Made by a program: the position numbers and the translations under genes. Positions 1 to 6,238 of a stretch of 7,034 nucleotides of DNA are shown one piece after another. Source of the stretch: Oscillospiraceae bacterium (lineage in GTDB: Bacteria > Bacillota > Clostridia > Oscillospirales > UBA929). Under the pieces are notes generated by a model. It ran no database searches and was not told the origin of the DNA. It saw only the letters and a list, made by a program, of their open reading frames with translations. The stretch is from positions 1-7,034 of the forward strand of contig WRLJ01000079.1 of assembly GCA_009777685.1 (NCBI GenBank). The letters are read 5' to 3'. The number at the start of each line of letters is the position of its first letter. Position 1 is the stretch's first letter.

Positions 1-1842
1 GACGTCGCGGGACTGACGGCCCGTGGACAGGTTTTCAGTGTGGGCGAAAACGATTTGCGTTTCACCGAACCGGAGCTGGATCAATATTTCCGTGAGCTGG
101 GAATCACTCCCCGGCCTGACGAGCTGCGCGAGATCCTGCGGGACACGGAAGGGCGGCCCTTCCCTGTGAGTCTGATCGCGCGCTCAATCCGGTCAATGCC
201 GGGATATGGGGGCGGCCTGCGCGGCGCTGTGCGGGCAAGCGATTCCCGGCTTGCGGAAACCGAAATTTGGGACAAGCTCTCTGGCGGCTTGCGGGATTTT
301 TGGCTGCGCCTGTCTTTGATTGAGCATCCGGACGTTGATTTGGCGGCGCTTCTGGCCGGAGGCGATGCGAGGCTGATTGAGGCGCTGGAAAGCCAAAGCG
401 CGTGCCTGTGGCGCGACGATGCCGCCGGGGTCTATCGGATACAGCCGCTGTTTCTGGACTTTCTGCGCCGCAAGCAGCATCTGCTGACGGAGGCGCAAAC
501 GCGGGAAACCTGTGAGACCGCCGCGCTCTGGTGTGACCGAAACGGCTTTAAGCTCGACGCGCTGGGCTATTATGAACGGGCGGGGGACTACGCCTCCGTC
601 GTCCGTCTTCTCTTTGAGATGCCGCCGCGGATGCCGGAGGACGTCGCGCGCTACGCGAGAGGCATTTTCGAGCGCGCCCCGGCGGAAGCGTTTTACCGCG
701 TCGATCTGCTGGCCGCGGCGCATCTCCGCACGGTCATGTACCTCGGGCTGTGGCGCGAGGCGTTCGCGCTGGCGGAGCATTACGAGGCGAAATATTTGCG
801 GATGCCCGAGGACAGCGTGCTGCGCAACCACACGTTGGGCGGGATATACTACTGCTGGGGCATCCTGCGGATGCTGCTGTGTACGGTCGACGACCGATAT
901 GACTTTGATGTGTATTTTGCCAAAATGGATCAATGCCTGAGCCGTTTTCCCGCGGATTTGGAGGGTCTGGTCGACTACTCCGGCGGGTCCTGGATCAGCC
1001 TGACCGGGTCCGCCCGCGAGGGCGCGCCGCGGGAGTACATCGAAGCCTTCGCGCGCGCGGTGCGCCATGTGTCCCATTGTCTGCGGGGGGCGATGGCCGG
1101 GCTGGACGATCTGGCGCGGGGTGAGCTGAAATTTTATCAGGGCGACGTCCGCGCCGCGGAGGGCTATATCCTGCGCGGAATGGAGAGCGCGCGGGAGCAC
1201 AGGCAGCTTGAAACCGTGCAGCGGGCGCTGTTCTGCCTTCTGCGGCTTGCCGTCGCGCAGGGCAACTGCGACAAGGCCGAGGAGACGCTCAAAGAGATGG
1301 AGGCCCTCTCGGACGGGGGCGGGTATTCCGCCCGAAGCGTCGCCTATGACGCCGCGCGGACATGGTTTTTCTGTATGCTCGATCAGCCGGAAAAGACGCC
1401 CGGCTGGCTGAAGGAGGCGTTTTCGTCTTACGGCCATGCGTATTCCATCGAAAATTTCGGCAATCAGGCCAAGGCGCGCTATTGCTACCGGGCGCGGGAT
1501 TACCTGCCGCTGCTGGCCTATATCGAGGAGCAGAACAAGCGGGAGGCGATCCTGTTCGGCCGCGTGGAAATGCTGGCGAAGGAAGCGTGCGTGTACTATA
1601 TCATGAAGGATAAGACGCGGGCCTTCGCCGCCCTGCGGGACGCCTACGAGGCCTCGTCGCCGAACGGCGTCATCATGCCGTTCGCGCTGCTGGGCAAGGA
1701 TATGCGCACCCTGACGTCCGCCGCGCTGAAGGAACCCGGCTGCGACGTCCCCAAGGCATGGCTCAGGGAGGTGTGCCGCCGCGCCGCCTCTTACGCCAAG
1801 CGTCAGGCCCAGATCATCGCCGGATACCGGCAGAGCGAATAA
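1..1842 (+). CDS. MalT/LuxR-family STAND regulator, 5'-partial, lacking C-terminal HTH
   Basis: The reading frame is open from base 1 and has no credible start inside the window (the GTG at 40 is internal), so the gene begins upstream; 613 residues are visible. Visible residues 8-26 (ARGQ, then DLRFTEPEL) match the segment that follows the ATPase core in MalT-like LuxR regulators, so the STAND NTPase domain lies upstream. Next comes a probable winged-helix-like part (around IQPLFLDFLRRK) and then a long alpha-helical TPR-like region, for example GELKFYQGDVRAAEGYILRG. In this family the helical region senses a ligand or partner protein and a LuxR helix-turn-helix binds DNA. Here the protein ends at YAKRQAQIIAGYRQSE, the point where that ~65-residue HTH usually begins, and none of the three downstream forward frames encodes one. 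A terminator follows at 1893, so the end looks genuine. Family assignment is good; target and ligand are unknown. Confidence 0.82.
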   Translation, partial: DVAGLTARGQVFSVGENDLRFTEPELDQYFRELGITPRPDELREILRDTEGRPFPVSLIARSIRSMPGYGGGLRGAVRASDSRLAETEIWDKLSGGLRDFWLRLSLIEHPDVDLAALLAGGDARLIEALESQSACLWRDDAAGVYRIQPLFLDFLRRKQHLLTEAQTRETCETAALWCDRNGFKLDALGYYERAGDYASVVRLLFEMPPRMPEDVARYARGIFERAPAEAFYRVDLLAAAHLRTVMYLGLWREAFALAEHYEAKYLRMPEDSVLRNHTLGGIYYCWGILRMLLCTVDDRYDFDVYFAKMDQCLSRFPADLEGLVDYSGGSWISLTGSAREGAPREYIEAFARAVRHVSHCLRGAMAGLDDLARGELKFYQGDVRAAEGYILRGMESAREHRQLETVQRALFCLLRLAVAQGNCDKAEETLKEMEALSDGGGYSARSVAYDAARTWFFCMLDQPEKTPGWLKEAFSSYGHAYSIENFGNQAKARYCYRARDYLPLLAYIEEQNKREAILFGRVEMLAKEACVYYIMKDKTRAFAALRDAYEASSPNGVIMPFALLGKDMRTLTSAALKEPGCDVPKAWLREVCRRAASYAKRQAQIIAGYRQSE

Positions 1843-1855
1843 ACCCCGGAACCCA

Positions 1856-1876
1856 AGAGGCGAAACCGTCGCCTCT
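1856..1876 (+). other. Small stem-loop after the regulator gene
   Basis: AGAGGCGA (1856-1863) pairs perfectly with TCGCCTCT (1869-1876) around a 5-base loop. It lies 14 bases after the regulator stop codon. There is no T-run after it, so it is not a complete terminator alone. It may protect the mRNA 3' end or act together with the stronger terminator hairpin 17 bases downstream. Confidence 0.45.
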
Positions 1877-1892
1877 CTGACCCCCTGTTCTC

Positions 1893-1920
1893 CGCACCCC
1901 GGATTTCCGGGGTGCGTTTT
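1893..1920 (+). terminator. Rho-independent terminator of the regulator gene
   Basis: CGCACCCCGG (1893-1902) pairs perfectly with CCGGGGTGCG (1907-1916) around the 4-base loop ATTT, and TTTT follows at 1917-1920. A 10-bp GC-rich stem with a short T-tract is a standard intrinsic terminator. It separates the regulator transcript from the surface-protein gene, which has its own promoter immediately downstream. Confidence 0.85.
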
Positions 1921-1944
1921 GCGCGCTCGGATTTTCAAAAGGTA

Positions 1945-1973
1945 TTGCTTTCAGGGGCGTTTCCCTTTATACT
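1945..1973 (+). promoter_or_regulatory. Sigma-A-type promoter for the surface-protein gene
   Basis: A -35 element TTGCTT (1945-1950) and a -10 element TATACT (1968-1973) are separated by exactly 17 bases. They lie between the terminator at 1893-1920 and the start codon at 1996. Transcription would begin near 1979-1981, giving a very short leader of about 15 bases that starts almost at the ribosome binding site. The element match and spacing are strong; the start point is inferred. Confidence 0.72.
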
Positions 1974-1980
1974 AACTGGT

Positions 1981-1988
1981 GAGGTGAT
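1981..1988 (+). promoter_or_regulatory. Ribosome binding site deciding the surface-protein start
   Basis: GAGGTGAT is complementary to the 16S rRNA 3' end, and its GAGGTG core ends 9 bases before the ATG at 1996. The first possible ATG of the same frame, at 1912, overlaps the terminator, lies upstream of the promoter and has no such site, so 1996 is the start. Confidence 0.85.
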
Positions 1989-1995
1989 ATTTGTC

Positions 1996-4821
1996 ATGAA
2001 AAGAAAAATTTGGCTTGCCGTGCTGACCGCGGCGCTTATCATGGCCCCGGCGGCGTATACCGCGGAGGACGGTGAGAGCTACACCGCCACCTTGAAGTAT
2101 TACGACGACGTGCAAATTACCTATACGCTGTTCTACCCCGGCAGCAGTGTATGGACCGGCGCGGCCGATATTCCCGTCGGCGGTTCGGAGCTGTCCGGCC
2201 AGATTTACTGCGCCGATCCGTTTGTGCCGTTCCACTCCATCGCGGATACCGCGTGGCCGGGCGGCGTCACGACCGACGTCATGGCCGGGTACACCGCCGC
2301 CGCGCCGTGGGCGGTCTCCGCGGCCATGAATCAAAATGCCGGCGAGGTCTTCTGGCTTACGCTGAACGGCTATCGGGGCGGCTATCTGGCCCATGACGCC
2401 GAGAGCGAGGAGAGCGTCGCGCGCCTGCAGGCGCTGTATCCGGAGATCAGCCCCATCAACAAAACCGTCGCGCTGATGGCCACCAAGGTTTCAATTTGGA
2501 AGGTTCTGGTGGGCGACAGCCTTGTCCTTTTGCGGACCAGCCTTGACGGCACACCCGCCAGAGCCGCCATGGACGCGCTGATTGACGCGATGGTCGCCGA
2601 CGCGAGAGCGGGGCGCGGCACCGGCCTGGCGATGACCCGCTTTCTCCTGTCCATAGAGAAGGGCGCTTCCTACGGGGTGCAAGGAGCGGAGGGCGGCTAT
2701 GAGTTTTACGGCCCGCTGACGGTGAGCGCGTGGCTGGAGAACGCCCCGTTCCTGAATTTGGACAAGGTGTTTTTGTCCGTGAGCGGCCCCGATACAGCCG
2801 GCATTGAGTTTGTGCGCGCGCCGGAGGGGGCCGCCGCCGCTCTGCCCGCCGGCGTCGTTTACGGCACGGACAGCGCGGCGCAATACCTCGCCGCCGGGGA
2901 TTTTACGGCAGGGACCAGCGAGGCGTTTTATCTCAAAGTTCCGCAGGGACGAACCCCTCTCTACGGCGACCGCCTGACCGTCAAGGCGCAGGGCAAGGCC
3001 CTTGACGTGCCGCTGGAGACCGGAACGCCCGTGGTGATTGTGTACGGCGGAGACGGCGTTCAGGATTGGAACCATGTGCAGGCGTTTGTCGGCGGGGCCA
3101 AAACCGGTATGTCCGCCAACCTGTACGCGGAGGACAGCCTGAATACCGGGGAGACGCCTCTCGGCCGCCTGTATGTCTCCAAGGTCGTGGAAAACAACTC
3201 GCCCCTTGACCATGACTGGGAGTTTACCTTCCGGGTGTATGCTTCCGCGGACGCGGAGTTTGCCGGCGCCCTGCCGCTGGATTTGCGGGTCCATCCCGTC
3301 CAGGGCGCGGCCGGCGTCAACGCGGAGGAGGGGACGTTTACGCTGAAACACGGCGGCCTCGCGCTGATCGGAGACTTGCCGTCGGAGCTGTATTATCAGG
3401 TCGTGGAGACCGGCCTTTCGGGCGGTGAGTATACCGCTCGCTTTGCGGTCGATCCCGCGGAAACGCCCGGCGGGGGAGCCGGCCCCGAGACGGCGGTCTT
3501 CCGGATGGAGGAGGGCCTTGCCCTGGTGACGTTCACCAACACACCGGTCGTCCCGAGGGCGCATCTGACCGTGGGCAAGGTCGCCGTACAGTATCCGCCG
3601 GACGGCGGTCCGCCGATCGTGGAGACGGAAGCGGCGTTTACCTTCACGCTGGAAAGCTCCGCCGACGGCGGGATCCTATGGCAGCCCGTCGATCTGACCG
3701 GCATACTCGTCACCGACAGGGATCAAACCGGCATGGACGCGGCAGGCGGGCAGTTTACGCTGATGTCGCACGACGCGGCCTATTTCGAGATCGACCCGGC
3801 GCTTCTCTATCGGGTAGAGGAGGTCGACCCCGGCACATCGTATACCCCCGTATATGCGCTGCTGCACCATCAGGGGGATACGATTCTCGAGGCGACCGAC
3901 AGCCGGGCGGACCCGAACTGGACCGCCGGGCAGGGCCATTATATCACCGGCAGCATTTCGGTGGAGCCGGATGAATATTACCTGCTTGTCATTACCAATT
4001 ATGACGTTGAGTTCAGCGACCTGATCCTCCGCAAAACCGCCGGCAGCGGCGGTCTGGAGGACGAGCTGTTCCAGTTTACGCTGTACTACATGGGCGGGGG
4101 CGCGGAGGAGGCTCTGCCGCTCTCCACCGTTCCGGCGGAAAACAGAGTGCTTCTGGAGGGGGTCGGCGAGGACAGGATCACCCGCGACGCGGACGGCGCG
4201 CCGGTCATTCTGAACCTGAAGGCCGGGGAATCGGCGACGGTGAAAAATCTTCCCAATGTTACCTACAAAGTCATTGAGCGGTCTGTTGGCGGATACGAGA
4301 CGACATACACCGTCGGCGTGAACAGCCGCAAGCCGGGCCGCGAAACGGAGGTATTCAGCCTGGTCGGCAGCACGACCGTGACGTTCATCAACACAGTGCC
4401 TGAAATCCCGCCCGAAATCCCGCCTGAGCTTCCGCCCGAGGTTCCGCCTGAAGTCCCGCCTGAGGTTCCGCCCGAGGTTCCGCCCGAGGTTCCGCCTGAA
4501 GTCCCGCCCGAGGTTCCGCCCGAGGTTCCGCCCGAAGTTCCGCCCGAAGTTCCGCCCGAAGTTCCACCGGAAGTTCCACCGGAAGTCCCGCCTGAAATCC
4601 CGCCCGGGCTTCCACCCGAAATTCCGCCCGAAGTTCCGCCTGGAGCTCCGCCCGAAGTCCCGCCCGAAATCCCGCCTGAGACTCCGCCCGAAGTCCCGCC
4701 GGGGACTCCGCCCGCCAACCCCAAAACCAGAGGCGGCGGCCATCTGGCAAGCGGGATAGGTCTGCTGCTCGTCACGCTCGCGCCGGCTTGCGCGGCGTGG
4801 AAAAAGGGCTGTAATCGATAG
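1996..4821 (+). CDS. Wall-anchored thioester-domain-like adhesin with three isopeptide domains and a PEVP repeat
   Basis: This 941-residue protein is probably exported and sortase-anchored to act in surface attachment. Seen in order: a signal peptide (MKRK, hydrophobic core, cleavage around 19-23); a TQXA/thioester-like head (about 35-235) with the family landmarks YCADP (Cys72), LNGYRG (123-128) and TKVSIW (163-168); a beta-rich region (about 236-385); three Cna-B/pilin-type domains with putative isopeptide triads K396-E471-N515, K528-E609-N668 and K680-E761-N799; a P-E-V-P repeat (802-905); and a sorting signal NPKTR (908-912), hydrophobic segment (916-935) and tail KKGCNR. In the known family, Cys and the Gln of TQXA form a thioester that bonds covalently to host ligands. 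Here Lys164 replaces that Gln, so the standard thioester should not form. It has its own promoter. Architecture is confident; the ligand is unknown. Confidence 0.88.
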   Translation: MKRKIWLAVLTAALIMAPAAYTAEDGESYTATLKYYDDVQITYTLFYPGSSVWTGAADIPVGGSELSGQIYCADPFVPFHSIADTAWPGGVTTDVMAGYTAAAPWAVSAAMNQNAGEVFWLTLNGYRGGYLAHDAESEESVARLQALYPEISPINKTVALMATKVSIWKVLVGDSLVLLRTSLDGTPARAAMDALIDAMVADARAGRGTGLAMTRFLLSIEKGASYGVQGAEGGYEFYGPLTVSAWLENAPFLNLDKVFLSVSGPDTAGIEFVRAPEGAAAALPAGVVYGTDSAAQYLAAGDFTAGTSEAFYLKVPQGRTPLYGDRLTVKAQGKALDVPLETGTPVVIVYGGDGVQDWNHVQAFVGGAKTGMSANLYAEDSLNTGETPLGRLYVSKVVENNSPLDHDWEFTFRVYASADAEFAGALPLDLRVHPVQGAAGVNAEEGTFTLKHGGLALIGDLPSELYYQVVETGLSGGEYTARFAVDPAETPGGGAGPETAVFRMEEGLALVTFTNTPVVPRAHLTVGKVAVQYPPDGGPPIVETEAAFTFTLESSADGGILWQPVDLTGILVTDRDQTGMDAAGGQFTLMSHDAAYFEIDPALLYRVEEVDPGTSYTPVYALLHHQGDTILEATDSRADPNWTAGQGHYITGSISVEPDEYYLLVITNYDVEFSDLILRKTAGSGGLEDELFQFTLYYMGGGAEEALPLSTVPAENRVLLEGVGEDRITRDADGAPVILNLKAGESATVKNLPNVTYKVIERSVGGYETTYTVGVNSRKPGRETEVFSLVGSTTVTFINTVPEIPPEIPPELPPEVPPEVPPEVPPEVPPEVPPEVPPEVPPEVPPEVPPEVPPEVPPEVPPEVPPEIPPGLPPEIPPEVPPGAPPEVPPEIPPETPPEVPPGTPPANPKTRGGGHLASGIGLLLVTLAPACAAWKKGCNR
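4399..4710 (+). repeat. Tandem 12-bp repeat encoding (P-E-V/I/L-P)26
   Basis: Twenty-six in-frame 12-base units (consensus CCCGARGTTCCG) encode residues 802-905. A degenerate 27th unit, PANP, runs into the sorting motif. The central units are nearly all PEVP and include exact adjacent DNA copies (4471-4494, 4507-4530, 4531-4554), a sign of recent slippage or unequal exchange. The last third is more diverged, with PGLP, PGAP, PETP and PGTP. The role inferred from position is a stiff, negatively charged, wall-spanning stalk. Confidence 0.95.
4717..4818 (+). other. C-terminal cell-wall sorting signal (NPKTR type)
   Basis: The coding segment gives NPKTR (residues 908-912), a GGG spacer, a hydrophobic stretch of about 20 residues (916-935) and a basic tail KKGCNR. 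This is the three-part layout of a sortase substrate. The motif resembles the NPKTG and NPQTN motifs used by class B sortases, but has Arg at the fifth position. Two cysteines, in the hydrophobic segment and the tail, are unusual. Confidence 0.75.
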
Positions 4822-4840
4822 AACAAAGCCCATCCGTCAT

Positions 4841-4846
4841 GAGGTG
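4841..4846 (+). promoter_or_regulatory. Ribosome binding site deciding the MEMO-AMMECR1 start
   Basis: GAGGTG lies 6 bases before the ATG at 4853. The in-frame GTG at 4844 is part of this site, so it is not the start codon. Starting at 4853 gives MSILRAYILPHPP, the usual N-terminus of the family. Confidence 0.82.
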
Positions 4847-4852
4847 TATCGA

Positions 4853-6238
4853 ATGTCCATTCTGCGCGCATACATTCTGCCGCACCCGCCGCTGGCCGTG
4901 CCGGAGGTTGGGCGAGGGAAGGAGCGGGGTATCCAAAAAACCCTCGCCGCCTTTGACGCGGCCGCGCGGGAGATCGCCGCGCTGGCCCCGGAAACCCTTG
5001 TCTTTGTCACGCCGCACAACGTGATGTACGCGGACTATTTCCACATCTCGCCGGGCGGCGGCGCGGCGGGCGATCTGTCGCGGTTCGGCGCGCCGGAGAC
5101 GCGCTTTGAGACGGAGTACGACGCGGAGCTGGCCGGTGAAATCGCGGCCCTCGCCGAAGCGGATGGCTTGCGCGCGGGAGGACTGGGGGAAAAGGACGCG
5201 CGGCTCGACCACGGGGTCACTGTGCCGATGTGGTTTATTAACCGCCGCTGTACGGGATACCGGACCGTTCGCGTCTCCCAGTCGGGCCTGGAGCCGTCCG
5301 CGCACTACCGCCTCGGACAGTGTATCGCCCGGGCGGCGGAACGGCTGGGGCGCGGGACCGTCCTGATCGCCAGCGGCGACCTTTCGCATAAGCTGTCCCC
5401 GGACGCGCCCTATGGCTTTGCCGAAGAGGGGGCCGTCTTTGACAAAGCGGTGACGCAGGCGCTGTCCGCCGGGGATTTTCTGAGTTTGCTGTCCCTTTCC
5501 GAGGACCTGCGCGAACGCGCCGCCGAATGCGGCTACAACTCCTGCGTGACGCTGGCGGGCTGTTTTGACCGCCGCCGCGTGGAGGCCTCGCTGCTGTCCT
5601 ACGAAGGCCCGTTCGGCGTGGGCTACGCCGCGGCGGCCTTCGCGCCGGGAGAGCCGGATGAAAGCCGCGATGTGCTGGAGCTGTATGAAGCCGCCGCGCT
5701 CGCGGAGGCCCGCCGGCGGCAAAACGGCGAGGACCCCTACCGCGCGCTGGCGCGCCTGTCCCTGGAGCATACCGTCCGAACCGGCAAGCCGCCGGAGCTG
5801 CCGGACGGGCTGCCGGAGGAGATGCGGAAGACCCGCGCGGGGACGTTTGTCTCCCTGCACAAGCACGGGCGGCTGCGCGGCTGTATCGGCACAATCGCGC
5901 CGGTAACGGCGTGCGTCGGCGCGGAGATCATTCAAAACGCCGTGTCGGCGGGACTGCATGACAGCCGCTTTGAGCCGGTGGAGGCCGCGGAGCTGCCGTA
6001 CCTGAGCTACAAGGTGGATATTCTGTCCGCGCCGGAGCCGGTGTCCGGCCTGTCCGGGCTGGACGCGAAGCGCTACGGCGTGATTGTGTCCGCCGGAGGG
6101 CGGCGCGGCTTGCTGCTGCCGAATCTGGACGGCGTGGACACCGTGGAGGAGCAGGTCGCCATCGCCCGGCGCAAGGCCGGTATCCCCGAAAACGCCCCGG
6201 TCAAGCTGGAGCGTTTTGAGGTCACGCGCCATGAGTGA
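4853..6238 (+). CDS. amrB/amrA-like fusion: MEMO-AMMECR1 fusion, AmmeMemoRadiSam system proteins B and A
   Basis: This 461-residue protein joins two domains that are separate in many organisms. Residues 1 to about 265 form the MEMO domain, related to LigB-type class III extradiol dioxygenases. Conserved stretches are PHPP (His11), TPHNVMYADYFHISPG (His55), LDHG (His120), ASGDLSHKL (His179) and SYEGPFGVGYA. The histidines sit where the family's putative metal pocket lies, but activity is unproven. After a linker, residues about 290-461 form the AMMECR1 domain, with its hallmark LRGCIGT (341-347) and GRRGLLLPNL (416-425). The single-chain form is common in Clostridia, and its length is normal. 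The reaction is not established; co-occurrence with a radical SAM enzyme suggests a shared modification pathway in the cytoplasm. The gene starts 31 bases after the adhesin stop with no terminator between, and its stop overlaps the next gene by 8 bases. Confidence 0.94.
   Translation: MSILRAYILPHPPLAVPEVGRGKERGIQKTLAAFDAAAREIAALAPETLVFVTPHNVMYADYFHISPGGGAAGDLSRFGAPETRFETEYDAELAGEIAALAEADGLRAGGLGEKDARLDHGVTVPMWFINRRCTGYRTVRVSQSGLEPSAHYRLGQCIARAAERLGRGTVLIASGDLSHKLSPDAPYGFAEEGAVFDKAVTQALSAGDFLSLLSLSEDLRERAAECGYNSCVTLAGCFDRRRVEASLLSYEGPFGVGYAAAAFAPGEPDESRDVLELYEAAALAEARRRQNGEDPYRALARLSLEHTVRTGKPPELPDGLPEEMRKTRAGTFVSLHKHGRLRGCIGTIAPVTACVGAEIIQNAVSAGLHDSRFEPVEAAELPYLSYKVDILSAPEPVSGLSGLDAKRYGVIVSAGGRRGLLLPNLDGVDTVEEQVAIARRKAGIPENAPVKLERFEVTRHE

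Noticed and set aside
193..1938. Long minus-strand open frame opposite the regulator gene
   Set aside because: It mirrors a convincing MalT-like protein, is Arg/Gly/Pro-rich with no recognisable family, crosses the terminator, and is the expected by-product of high-GC codon use.
1912..1995. Upstream extension of the adhesin from the ATG at 1912
   Set aside because: It would overlap the terminator, lie before the promoter and hide the signal peptide; the ATG at 1996 has a good ribosome binding site and a proper signal sequence.
1843..1995. A frameshifted or split-off HTH domain after the regulator stop
   Set aside because: All three forward frames were read; none resembles a LuxR helix-turn-helix, and the segment is filled by hairpins and promoter.
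4399..4710. CRISPR-like array
   Set aside because: Units are contiguous 12-base coding repeats with no spacers, all in frame inside one gene.
4806..4831. Hairpin GGGCT/AGCCC as a terminator between adhesin and MEMO-AMMECR1
   Set aside because: Only five pairs with a 16-base loop and no T-run; too weak to terminate.
3676..4871. Minus-strand open frames, including a Gly-Gly-Thr-Ser repeat protein resembling a collagen- or silk-like product
   Set aside because: The repetitive translation is the antisense of the 12-bp PEVP repeat; a period divisible by three keeps every frame open. The sense frame has signal peptide, domains and sorting signal.
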